In this document: positions 31,168 to 40,186 of the stretch, in pieces
Numbering within the stretch: position 1 is the first letter of the stretch
Layout of the letters: each line of letters begins with the position of its first letter
Origin: Syntrophomonadaceae bacterium
GTDB taxonomy: Bacteria; Bacillota; Dethiobacteria; DTU022; UBA8154
NCBI GenBank assembly: GCA_003556225.1
Contig: PWRN01000058.1
Location: 1-49,357, forward strand
Length of the DNA stretch: 49,357 nucleotides
Direction: 5' to 3'
Notes under the pieces: model-generated
The model's input: only the letters and a program-made list of their open reading frames with translations
Databases searched by the model: none
What the model was told of the DNA's origin: nothing
Made by a program: the position numbers and the translations under genes

Positions 31168-32259
31168 ATGGGATTTAAATGCGGATTGGTAGGACTACCC
31201 AATGTGGGCAAGTCTACACTTTTTTCAGCGATAACCAGTGTGTCGGTGGAAGCGGCCAACTTTCCCTTTTGCACGGTTGAGCCCAACTGGGGAGTGGTTC
31301 CTGTGAAAGACCCTCGCTTAGTCGAGTTGGCCGATGTTTCCGGTTGTGAAAAGCAAACCCCGGCAACATTAACCATTGTTGATATTGCGGGACTTATCGC
31401 AGGGTCCAGTCGAGGCGAAGGACTGGGTAATCGTTTCCTGGGGCATATCCGTGAAATGGATTTGTTGCTGCATGTTGTCCGGAGCTTTGAGGCTCCGGAT
31501 GTGTCTCATTTACCTGGAGAGCCTGATCCTCTTCGAGATATCGAGATTGTGCAGCTGGAACTCATCTTGGCCGACCTGGAGTCCCTGGAGAAGCGCATAG
31601 CAAAGCTGGAGTACGATATTAAGGCCGGGAAAAAAGAGGCCAAAGCGGAAGAAAGGTTGATCCAGCGCGCCGCTGCTCATTTAAACCAAGGTTTGCCGTT
31701 AAGAAGTATGTCGGTTACTTCAGAAGAGATGAGCGTTGTAAGTCGGTGGCAGTTGCTCACGGGAAAGCCGGTAGTATTTGTGGTGAATATCGATGAGCGC
31801 GATCTCAGCCAAGAAGCGATAGTGGGCCTGGCAAACGCTATTGGTGAAACCCACAGCGCGCCGGTTTTATGTTTATGCGCTTCATTGGAGGCAGAGCTGG
31901 CCATTTTGGAACCCGAAGAACAAATGCTTTTCCAAGAAGAATACGGCTTGCATGAAAGAGGCCTTGATCGGCTGATCAAACTGGGATATGATTACCTGGG
32001 GCTGATCACATTTTTTACCGTGAAGGGGACGGAGGCCCGGGCGTGGCCTGTTGTTCAAAGCACAACGGCGAAAAAGGGCGCGGGCAAGGTCCACAGCGAT
32101 ATGGAAAAAGGATTTATTGCAGTGGAGGTAATTCTCGCCGAGGAACTCATTGACATTGGCAGCCTGAATGCGGCCAGGGAAAAGGGGCTGCTGCGCATGG
32201 AAGGCAAAGATTACAAAATTTCTGATGGTGACGTGCTTTTTTTCCGGTTTAAAGTATAG
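31168..32259 (+). CDS. ychF: Redox-regulated ATPase YchF
   Basis: MGFKCGLVGLPNVGKSTLFSAITSVSVEAANFPFCTVEPNWGVVPV; C-terminal TGS-like region KVHSDMEKGFIAVEVI...DGDVLFFRF. Confidence 0.96.
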   Translation: MGFKCGLVGLPNVGKSTLFSAITSVSVEAANFPFCTVEPNWGVVPVKDPRLVELADVSGCEKQTPATLTIVDIAGLIAGSSRGEGLGNRFLGHIREMDLLLHVVRSFEAPDVSHLPGEPDPLRDIEIVQLELILADLESLEKRIAKLEYDIKAGKKEAKAEERLIQRAAAHLNQGLPLRSMSVTSEEMSVVSRWQLLTGKPVVFVVNIDERDLSQEAIVGLANAIGETHSAPVLCLCASLEAELAILEPEEQMLFQEEYGLHERGLDRLIKLGYDYLGLITFFTVKGTEARAWPVVQSTTAKKGAGKVHSDMEKGFIAVEVILAEELIDIGSLNAAREKGLLRMEGKDYKISDGDVLFFRFKV

Positions 32260-32431
32260 TGTGTGCAAGCAAAGCGGCTGAAGCTTGTCCTTTCTTGGGC
32301 GAGCGGTTGCCCTGCTTTTCTTGCAGGTCCCTTAACGAGCACTTGCGCTTGAAAGAAGCGCTTTTTTGAGGCCGTCCGCTCCGACCGGTGAACAGGAAGA
32401 TCATTTCTTCGCCAGGATTTGAGGTATAGCT

Positions 32432-33472
32432 GTGCAGGACAAAAACTATACAAATCACATAAAAATTATCGCGGTCATTATTTTGATCATCGGGCTTGTC
32501 TGGTTTATAAACAAAATATCCTGGGTTATTCAACTTTTTGTGATCAGCCTGGTAATCGTTTATGCCCTCTATCCTCTCAGTGAATATTTAAAACGCAGGT
32601 TGGGGTTTTCCCATTTTCTTTCCGTGGTGGCCACATTCACGCTCCTGCTGGTGATTATCGCGGCCATCATCGGCCTTGTTTTCCCCATTGTCCAACAGGA
32701 AGTCCAGGATATATTGCGCGATACGCCCTTTTTGATTTTTCAGCTCCAAGGTTACTTGGAAGAACTCATTGCATACCTGGCCACATTTAACATCAGCCCG
32801 GAATACATGGAATCCATTATGGAACTTCCCGCCAATATCCAGCCGATCATCGACGAAGTTGCTCAAATCAGCCTTTCCGTAGTCGGCATGCTGGTGGATG
32901 TTTTCTTTATCATGTTCATTGTATTTTATTTGCTGTATGATTTTCACAATGTAAGAAATGCAGCGATGAAGCTCGTTCCCGAGGCTTACCGCAGGCAGGC
33001 TGAGGATATCATTAAGATCGTGGATGTTAATTTTGACGGGTATATTCGGGGAAATATCGTTCGCTGTACCATCGTGGGAATCATTACGGGGCTGTTGTTG
33101 CACCTCTTTGGCACGCCTTATGCCCTGCTGCTGGGCATCCTGGCCGGTATTTTAAACATCATTTTATATATTGGCCCCTATATGGCCGCCATACCCGCTG
33201 TGTTGCTGAGCTTTTCTCCGCTGACACCTTCACCCTTTGTGATCATTGTGATCTATGTAGGAATCCAGGTATTGGATGGCATTATTCTCTCTCCTTTACT
33301 GCTGGGGCGGGCGGTCAAACTCAAAGCCATTACGGTGATCGTTTGCTTGCTGATCGGTCAGCAGCTAGCCGGTTTCCTGGGCATGGTTTTGTCGACACCC
33401 CTGGCGGGAATTGCCAGAAGCCTGCTGGTCTATTTTAAAAACGAAAGGGACGAATTATTTCCCGGGAAATAA
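32432..33472 (+). CDS. AI-2E family transporter / PerM-like permease
   Basis: Multiple TM helices; VFFIMFIVFYLLYDFHNVR...DVNFDGYIRGNIVRCTIVGIITGLLLHLFGTPYALLLGILAGILNIILYIGPYMAAIPA. Confidence 0.9.
   Translation: MQDKNYTNHIKIIAVIILIIGLVWFINKISWVIQLFVISLVIVYALYPLSEYLKRRLGFSHFLSVVATFTLLLVIIAAIIGLVFPIVQQEVQDILRDTPFLIFQLQGYLEELIAYLATFNISPEYMESIMELPANIQPIIDEVAQISLSVVGMLVDVFFIMFIVFYLLYDFHNVRNAAMKLVPEAYRRQAEDIIKIVDVNFDGYIRGNIVRCTIVGIITGLLLHLFGTPYALLLGILAGILNIILYIGPYMAAIPAVLLSFSPLTPSPFVIIVIYVGIQVLDGIILSPLLLGRAVKLKAITVIVCLLIGQQLAGFLGMVLSTPLAGIARSLLVYFKNERDELFPGK
33456..33471. promoter_or_regulatory. Candidate Noc-binding site (NBS)
   Basis: TATTTCCCGGGAAATA, within the 22-bp palindrome AATTATTTCCCGGGAAATAATT (33453-33474); matches the B. 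subtilis NBS core ATTTCCCGGGAAAT. Confidence 0.8.
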
Positions 33473-33599
33473 TTTTTTGGTGCGCCATATCGCCTCCGAG
33501 TTGTTGCGTTGCGCGCCGCCCTGTGATATGATTGCCGTTGAATGATCCCTGTTCTTCTCGACAGAGGAGAACCGACTGGTCCGAAGGGAGGTGAAAAAT

Positions 33600-34004
33600 T
33601 TGTCATTTTACGAAGTTATGTACATCATTCAGCCAGACCTGGATAGCGAAGAGCTGCTGGAAGCAGTGCTTGAAAAGGTGAACAGCACCATTGAAGGTAC
33701 AGGCGGTGTGATCCTTTCCCAGAAGAAGGTTGGCAAACGCCGGCTCGCTTATGAAGTCGATGATTACAAGGAAGGCATGTATGTGTTGATCAATGTCCAG
33801 GCCGAACAGACCATCGTTCCGGTCCTGGAACATTTTTTTAAAGTGAACGAAGGTTATTTGCGCTACATGATCCTGCGCCTGGATGAAGAGCAAGGGGTCC
33901 AGCTAGCGAAAGCGGCAAATGCGGCAAAGATGGAAAAAGAAGATTCCGCCGATGAAACGGTTGAACCTGCCGGAGATGAGGCTGTTGAAACAAAATTAGA
34001 ATAA
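33600..34004 (+). CDS. rpsF: 30S ribosomal protein S6
   Basis: LSFYEVMYIIQPDLDSEELLEAVLEKVNSTIEGTGGVILSQKKVGKRRLAYEVDDYKEGMYVLINVQ; TTG 33600 behind GGGAGGTG (ORF opens at GTG 33591). Confidence 0.95.
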   Translation: MSFYEVMYIIQPDLDSEELLEAVLEKVNSTIEGTGGVILSQKKVGKRRLAYEVDDYKEGMYVLINVQAEQTIVPVLEHFFKVNEGYLRYMILRLDEEQGVQLAKAANAAKMEKEDSADETVEPAGDEAVETKLE

Positions 34005-34070
34005 AAAGGCCGGCGGCGGCCTGCTTGTCCCAGGCACCCTGCCAGGCCTAACTGTACGCGAGGTGAAACC

Positions 34071-34475
34071 ATGCTGAACAATGTGATCTTGATCGGCCGC
34101 TTAACCCAGGATCCGGAACTGCGGTATACCTCTGGCGAGGGCGTTGCGGTGACGAACTTCACCATTGCGGTAGATCGGCCGTTTCCCAACCAGCAAGGCG
34201 AAAGAGAGGCGGATTTTATCCGCATTGTTGCTTGGAGAAAACAGGCAGAGAATATCGCCAACTATTTGAAAAAAGGCAGCCTTTGTGCCGTTGAGGGCAG
34301 ACTGCAGATTCGCTCGTACGACGACAGGGAAGGAATCCGTAGAATCGCCGCGGAGGTTGTTGCTCGAAATGTTCAGTTCCTGGATCGCCGCGGCAAAAAC
34401 GATGCTGACGCTTCCGAGGATCCCTTCTCCGGCGGAGACAGTATGGATGTAAAGGATGAAGATGTCCCCTTTTGA
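34071..34475 (+). CDS. ssb: Single-stranded DNA-binding protein
   Basis: [38 protein letters not shown]...; acidic tail ending DEDVPF. Confidence 0.97.
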   Translation: MLNNVILIGRLTQDPELRYTSGEGVAVTNFTIAVDRPFPNQQGEREADFIRIVAWRKQAENIANYLKKGSLCAVEGRLQIRSYDDREGIRRIAAEVVARNVQFLDRRGKNDADASEDPFSGGDSMDVKDEDVPF

Positions 34476-34620
34476 GGAGAGACAAACAGTGACCGGGGAA
34501 TAAATGAATCACGAGCATTTCCCTGGGAATGGTCTTGCTGCTCGAGCTAAAATTTTATGTCTGGAAAGGAGGGGTTAAGGGAGCCTGCCTATTCAACAAT
34601 AGAGGCAGGTCCTGGAAGTT

Positions 34621-34848
34621 ATGCGCCGGGAAAAACGCAAGGGGAAAAAAAAGGTATGCAACTTTTGCATAGACAAAGTTGAGTCCATCGATTACAAGCA
34701 AAGTGAAAAACTTCGCCGCTATATTACAGAACGCGGCAAAATTCTGCCGCGCCGCATCTCCGGAAACTGTGCCCGACATCAGCGGCAGTTAACGGTAGCG
34801 ATTAAGCGGGCACGCCAGATGGCCCTGTTACCCTATACGTCTGAATAA
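34621..34848 (+). CDS. rpsR: 30S ribosomal protein S18 (CxxC...CxxH form)
   Basis: [62 protein letters not shown]. Confidence 0.96.
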   Translation: MRREKRKGKKKVCNFCIDKVESIDYKQSEKLRRYITERGKILPRRISGNCARHQRQLTVAIKRARQMALLPYTSE

Positions 34849-35003
34849 GCCCTGGAACAGTTCTTGCTAACCAGATCTGCGGGCACAGAGATGTTGTGTT
34901 GGCTCTGCTTTTCAGCTGCCGGGGGATGTTCTCTGCTCGCAATGATCGCTCTGTGTCTCTTGCGGGAGAAATAACAGCAAAGCAGGTTACCATCACGGCA
35001 ATA

Positions 35004-35039
35004 GCGGCGGCTCCACGGGGTTGCCGCTGCTTTGTTTTC
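35004..35039 (+). terminator. Terminator/attenuator-like hairpin in the rpsR-rplI gap
   Basis: AGCGGCGGC-TCCACGGGGTT-GCCGCTGCT then TTGTTTTC. Confidence 0.55.
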
Positions 35040-35128
35040 TGAAAGATAGTCTATCCCTGTTTGTTCTGGCAGGAAAACTGCTTTCGCCGCGGAATTATAA
35101 CTTAAGAATGCAAAGGAGTCGATGGGCA

Positions 35129-35575
35129 ATGAAGGTCATTTTTGTAGAAAATGTTACCAACGTGGGTCAGAGAGGCGAAGTAAAGGATGTGGCCTCGGGA
35201 TACGCGAGGAACTATCTCATTCCCAAGGGCTTGGCCCTGGAGGCCACCCCGGGCCGCCTTAAAGACTTGCAGATGAAAGAAAAAACCCGTGAGAGAAAAT
35301 CGGCCAAGGAAGCAGGAGCAGCGCAGAAAATCGCCGATCAAATTGCCGGGAAACAATTTACAGTGAAGGCAAAAACCGGGGAGGGCGGGAAGCTTTTTGG
35401 TTCTGTGACCTCGGGGGATATTGCCCAGCTGCTCTCAGCGGGAGGAATCCAGTTGGACAAGAAAAAAATTGAACTGGAAGAGCCGATTAAGGTCCTGGGT
35501 GAACACCCGGTGAAAATCAAGCTGCATCCCGAGGTTTCAGCTAACATTATGGTCCTGGTAGAGCCTGAAGAGTAG
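35129..35575 (+). CDS. rplI: 50S ribosomal protein L9
   Basis: MKVIFVENVTNVGQRGEVKDVASGYARNYLIPKGLALEAT; ATG 35129 rather than ORF start 35021. Confidence 0.96.
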   Translation: MKVIFVENVTNVGQRGEVKDVASGYARNYLIPKGLALEATPGRLKDLQMKEKTRERKSAKEAGAAQKIADQIAGKQFTVKAKTGEGGKLFGSVTSGDIAQLLSAGGIQLDKKKIELEEPIKVLGEHPVKIKLHPEVSANIMVLVEPEE

Positions 35576-35796
35576 AAGAATTACTGCCGCGGGGATAAAT
35601 CCACGCGTTGGGAGCTTTAGAGCTGTTTTAGGGGTGCCCTGGCAGGATGCCCAGTCTTTGAAAGCGCTATCATAAAGATGGACCCGGATCATTGCCAACG
35701 GGTTTGTGATCAAGTTGGGCATAAACGGGGAGCATTCTTCATGCAGCGAGCGAGGTGGAGAATGAATTCCAAGGCTATTTAGGAGGCGAATAGAGC

Positions 35797-37140
35797 ATGA
35801 CAACTGTTCCACCACAGAAGCTGCCCCCCCAAAACATTGAAGCGGAACAATCGGTGTTGGGTTCCATGCTCATTGATAAAGACGCACAGTTGGAAGCGGC
35901 CGAGCTTTTAAACCCGGCGGATTTCTATAAAGACATCCATGGACAGATCTTTCAGGCTATTGTCAGTCTTTCCAACCGGGGAGAGCCCGTGGACCTGGTA
36001 ACCGTTTGTGATGAACTGGAAAAGCAGCAGTTGCTGGAAAAAGTCGGTGGTGCGGCATACCTGGCTTCAATGGCGGACATGACCCCAACGGCTGCCCACA
36101 TACGCTACTACGCCGGCATCGTTCGCGAAAAGGCTTTGCTACGAAATATGATCCGGGCGGCCACGAATATTGTGGGGAAAAGCTATGGATATATCTCCAA
36201 CGTGGAAGAGTACCTGGACGAAGCGGAGCAGCTAATCTTCGAAGTAGCCCGGTCGCGGGAAAGCAAAGGCTTCGTTTCCCTGGAAGATGTTTTGAGCGAA
36301 ACCGTGCAGAAGCTGGAAAAACTCTACAATCGCAAGGGCGAGGTAACCGGCCTTCCCAGCGGTTTTGCCGATCTGGACAACTTGACATCGGGCTTTCAAA
36401 GCTCGGATTTCATTATTATTGCCGCTCGCCCCAGCATGGGCAAGACAACGCTGGGATTAAATATTGCCCAGCATATCGCCCTGGAAGCTCATAGACCGGT
36501 CGCGTTTTTTAGCCTGGAAATGTCCAAAGAACAGCTGGCGCAGCGCCTGCTTTGTTCTTTTGTCGAAATTGATTCTCACCGCTTACGCCGGGGATATCTT
36601 TCCACCGAGGACTGGCCGCGCGTCACCCAGGCCCTGGCACCTCTTTCCCAGGCCCCTCTCTACATTGACGATTCGGCGGCCATTTCTGTTATGGAAATGC
36701 GAGCCAAAGCCCGGCGGCTTAAAATGGAAAAAGGGCTCTCAGCGATCTTCGTCGATTACCTGCAGCTCATGCGCGGCCATGAAAAAGTGGAAAACCGGCA
36801 ACAAGAAATATCATCCATTTCCCGCTCCCTGAAAGCGCTGGCCAAGGAGATGGACTGCCCGGTTATCGCACTATCGCAGCTGAGTCGTGCCGTGGAGCAG
36901 CGGACGGATAAGCGACCGGTTTTAAGTGATCTTCTGGAGTCCGGCGGAATTGAGGCCAATGCCGACCTGGTTATTTTTATTTACCGCGACGACTATTATA
37001 ACGAAGCATCTGAGAAAAAAAATATCACGGAAATCATCATCTCCAAGCAGCGCAACGGCCCCACGGGCAAGATCGAACTGCTTTTCAAGGATCGGTTCAC
37101 AAAATTTGTCAACCTGTCTTATTCCCGGGAAGCTATTTAA
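35797..37140 (+). CDS. dnaB: Replicative DNA helicase DnaB
   Basis: PPQNIEAEQSVLGSMLIDKDA; RPSMGKTTLGLNIAQHIA; IFVDYLQLMRG; no intein seen. Confidence 0.97.
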   Translation: MTTVPPQKLPPQNIEAEQSVLGSMLIDKDAQLEAAELLNPADFYKDIHGQIFQAIVSLSNRGEPVDLVTVCDELEKQQLLEKVGGAAYLASMADMTPTAAHIRYYAGIVREKALLRNMIRAATNIVGKSYGYISNVEEYLDEAEQLIFEVARSRESKGFVSLEDVLSETVQKLEKLYNRKGEVTGLPSGFADLDNLTSGFQSSDFIIIAARPSMGKTTLGLNIAQHIALEAHRPVAFFSLEMSKEQLAQRLLCSFVEIDSHRLRRGYLSTEDWPRVTQALAPLSQAPLYIDDSAAISVMEMRAKARRLKMEKGLSAIFVDYLQLMRGHEKVENRQQEISSISRSLKALAKEMDCPVIALSQLSRAVEQRTDKRPVLSDLLESGGIEANADLVIFIYRDDYYNEASEKKNITEIIISKQRNGPTGKIELLFKDRFTKFVNLSYSREAI

Positions 37141-37182
37141 AGCGTAATTGTTTGCCGGATGCAAGGATGAAGGTGATTAAGA

Positions 37183-38589
37183 ATGAGCTATCAGGAATAT
37201 GACATTATACTGGTCGGAGCGGGACCAGCCACAATTTTTGCAGCGTTGCACCTGAGTGAAAAAGATCACCGGGTGCTTTTCCTGGAAAAAGGCCTGGAGT
37301 TGGAAAGGCGCACCTGTCCCAAAGGTAAGGGACAGTGCCGAAACTGCAGCACATGCGCCGTTTTAAACGGTTGGGGCGGCGCCGGCGCCTACAGCGATGG
37401 TAAGTTAACCCTATCCACGGCTTTCGGCGGGTCTCTCCCGGAATACACAGGAACGGAGCAGGCGCAAGCACTGATCGAGCGGGTGGATCAGGTTTACCGG
37501 TCTTTTGGCGCTCCAGATGAAATTTACGGGACGGATATCCATGCTGTGCAGCGCCTTCAAAGGCGAGCAGCGGCCGCTGAACTGGAGTTGCTCCCCTCCC
37601 CGATTCGACACTTGGGCACGGAAAATTGCTACGAGATCTTGATGAAAATGAAAACCGCGCTGGAAAGCAAGGTGGAGATACGTTTTAACCAGGCCGTGAC
37701 GGAAATTGTTGTAGAAGAGAGGCGGGTTCAGGGAGTTAAAACCGCTGACGGTCAAGAGTATCGTGCCAACTTCGTGATCTGCGGTCCTGGCAGGCAGGGA
37801 TCCCCCTGGTTTTATGATGAAGCGCGTCGTCTGGGAATGCGCTTTTTCAACAATCCCGTGGACATCGGTGTGCGCGTGGAACTGCCCGCGGATGTTCTGG
37901 AACCTATCTCCTCCCGACTCTACGAATCCAAGTTTATTTATTATTCCGCTTCCTTTGACGACAAGGTGCGTACTTTTTGCATGAACCCTTATGGTGAAGT
38001 TGTCCTGGAAAACAGCGAAGGCGTTATTACGGTGAACGGTCATAGCTACAGCGACAAAAACCGCCAAACGGAAAACACCAACTTTGCCATCCTGGTCAGC
38101 AAAACGTTTACCAAGCCCTTTAACGAACCCATCCGGTATGGTCGTTATATTGCCAGCCTGGCAAACATGCTGGGTGGAGGGGTTTTGGTGCAGCGCCTGG
38201 GGGATTTAACAGCGGGGCGACGCTCGACGCCGGAACGGATTCATCGTGGACTGGTTCGTCCCACACTCCAGGAGTCGACGCCCGGTGATTTGAGCCTGGT
38301 GCTCCCGTACCGCTACTTAACCTCCATCTTGGAGATGATGCAAGCGCTGGATAAGGTTGCGCCCGGGGTTAACTCACGACACACACTGCTCTACGGCATT
38401 GAAGTCAAATTTTACTCCTACCGGCTGCAGCTCAGCCGGGACCTGGAGACCGAAATCACAAACCTTTTCGCTGTCGGCGATGGTGCCGGCGTGACCCGGG
38501 GACTGGTCCAGGCTTCTGCTTCAGGCCTGGTAGCCGCGGAGGAAATATCCCGGCGTCTCTCTGGCGCCGGCGAGATCAAAAGCGGCTAA
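37183..38589 (+). CDS. FAD-dependent dehydrogenase-like protein
   Basis: YDIILVGAGPATIFAALHLSEKDHRVLFLEKGLELERRTCPKGKGQCRNCSTCAVLNGWGGAGAYSDGKLTLS; C-terminal FAVGDGAGVTRGLVQASASGLVAAEEISRR. Confidence 0.88.
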   Translation: MSYQEYDIILVGAGPATIFAALHLSEKDHRVLFLEKGLELERRTCPKGKGQCRNCSTCAVLNGWGGAGAYSDGKLTLSTAFGGSLPEYTGTEQAQALIERVDQVYRSFGAPDEIYGTDIHAVQRLQRRAAAAELELLPSPIRHLGTENCYEILMKMKTALESKVEIRFNQAVTEIVVEERRVQGVKTADGQEYRANFVICGPGRQGSPWFYDEARRLGMRFFNNPVDIGVRVELPADVLEPISSRLYESKFIYYSASFDDKVRTFCMNPYGEVVLENSEGVITVNGHSYSDKNRQTENTNFAILVSKTFTKPFNEPIRYGRYIASLANMLGGGVLVQRLGDLTAGRRSTPERIHRGLVRPTLQESTPGDLSLVLPYRYLTSILEMMQALDKVAPGVNSRHTLLYGIEVKFYSYRLQLSRDLETEITNLFAVGDGAGVTRGLVQASASGLVAAEEISRRLSGAGEIKSG

Positions 38590-38641
38590 ACAACGTTTTT
38601 TTCTTCCGTGCGAATCAATGAAAAGAGGTGAGTTGAACGCA

Positions 38642-39937
38642 ATGGAATTTTCCACCCTTGCCGTTCTTGGCAGCCAGTGGGGAGATGAAGGAAAAGGGAA
38701 AATAACCGACTATTTGGCCGAACAATTTGATCTTGTGGTGCGCTACCAGGGTGGCCCCAACGCTGGGCATACCGTTGTAGTTGGTCAGGAAACGTTTAAA
38801 CTTCATCACCTGCCTTCCGGCATTCTCCACCCGGGGAAAAAGTGTGTCCTGGGTGACGGTATGGTGCTTGATCCCGTTACGCTGCAGGCTGAATTAACAG
38901 GCCTGGAGCAGAAGGGCGTTATCCCTGAGCATCTTTTCATCAGCACCCGGGCACACTTGATTATGCCTTACCACCAAAAGCTGGACGAACTGGAGGAAGA
39001 AAGACGCAGGGTGGAGAAGCTAGGGACCACCATGCGGGGGATCGGACCGGCGTACACTGACAAATATGCCCGGCAGGGGCTGCGCTGTGGTGACCTGTTG
39101 GGCAGTGAGCGCGCCCTCCAGAAAAAACTGCAGCAGATCTTGGACACCAAAAACGAACTGTTTACACGCCTGTATGACTCCAGGCCATACAGCCTGGCGG
39201 ACCTGGAGGAGGCATACCTGCCTGCGGCACGCGGCCTAAAGCCGTACTTCACAGAAACCGCTTTACTCATTCACCGGGAGCTGCAGGAAGGTTCACGGGT
39301 GCTTTTCGAAGGGGCCCAGGGATGCATGCTGGATATTGATCACGGCACGTATCCTTATGTCACTTCTTCCAATCCCACAGCCGGAGGCATTTGCATCGGT
39401 GCTGGCGTGGCTCCCCGGGTGATTGGCCCGGTTTTGGGTGTTGCCAAGGCATACACAACCCGGGTGGGTGGGGGCCCTTTTCCTACAGAAATCAGCGACG
39501 CCACCGGGGACCGGATCCGCCAGGTGGGCAAGGAGTTTGGCACGACCACAGGGAGACCGCGCCGCATCGGCTGGCTGGATGGAGTTGCTCTGCGCCATGC
39601 CGTAAGGCTGAACGGCGTTCAATTCCTGGCCCTAACCCTGTTTGATGTGTTAACGGGATTGGAAAGGATAAAAATTGCAACAGCTTATCGCGTAGGGGAA
39701 CAGCAAATAACCCACTTTCCTCCCAGCCTGGAGACCCTGGAGCAGTGTCAGCCTGTCTACCTTGATTTTTCGGGATGGGAAGAAGATCTAACCCAGGTCA
39801 AATCCTATTCCCATCTTCCTCCCAATGCCCGGCGGTATATCGAGGGGATTGAAGAAACCTCAGGGGTCCCGGTGGGCTTGGTTTCAGTGGGCCCCAGGCG
39901 GGATCAGACCATCGTGATCCATGATGTCTTTAAATAG
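38642..39937 (+). CDS. purA: Adenylosuccinate synthetase
   Basis: LAVLGSQWGDEGKGKITDYLAEQFDLVVRYQGGPNAGHTVV; FEGAQGCMLDIDHGTYPYVTSSNPTAGG; TTTGRPRRIGWLD. Confidence 0.98.
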   Translation: MEFSTLAVLGSQWGDEGKGKITDYLAEQFDLVVRYQGGPNAGHTVVVGQETFKLHHLPSGILHPGKKCVLGDGMVLDPVTLQAELTGLEQKGVIPEHLFISTRAHLIMPYHQKLDELEEERRRVEKLGTTMRGIGPAYTDKYARQGLRCGDLLGSERALQKKLQQILDTKNELFTRLYDSRPYSLADLEEAYLPAARGLKPYFTETALLIHRELQEGSRVLFEGAQGCMLDIDHGTYPYVTSSNPTAGGICIGAGVAPRVIGPVLGVAKAYTTRVGGGPFPTEISDATGDRIRQVGKEFGTTTGRPRRIGWLDGVALRHAVRLNGVQFLALTLFDVLTGLERIKIATAYRVGEQQITHFPPSLETLEQCQPVYLDFSGWEEDLTQVKSYSHLPPNARRYIEGIEETSGVPVGLVSVGPRRDQTIVIHDVFK

Positions 39938-39951
39938 ACCGTGCAGGTTAA

Positions 39952-39993
39952 AGGAGCAGCCCCGGGAATTCCCGGTTGCTGCTTCTTTTTTTT
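39952..39993 (+). terminator. Intrinsic terminator after purA
   Basis: GGAGCAGCCCCGGGAATTCCCGGTTGCTGCTTC followed by a T-run. Confidence 0.88.
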
Positions 39994-40186
39994 GTCTCTT
40001 CTTCCATTCCTGCGCCCCGCAAAAATTTTTTTTCGCCCGGCAGGACTTTCCTTCCTGGGGGCGAAGATATTAACTTGTTGTTAAGTTTTGTTAACAACTT
40101 TAATCATTCCACCGGGTTTTGCTAAACCTTGAACCTGTTTAAAACCCAGGTAAAAGTTTGATGGAGCAATCGATGGAGGGAAGCCT

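Noticed and set aside
37123-37139. Second Noc site (ATTCCCGGGAAGCTATT)
   Set aside because: Central CCCGGG present but flanks do not match ATTTCCCGGGAAAT symmetrically.
39961-39975. CCCGGGAATTCCCGG as a regulatory palindrome
   Set aside because: Best explained as the stem of the purA terminator, followed by a T-run.
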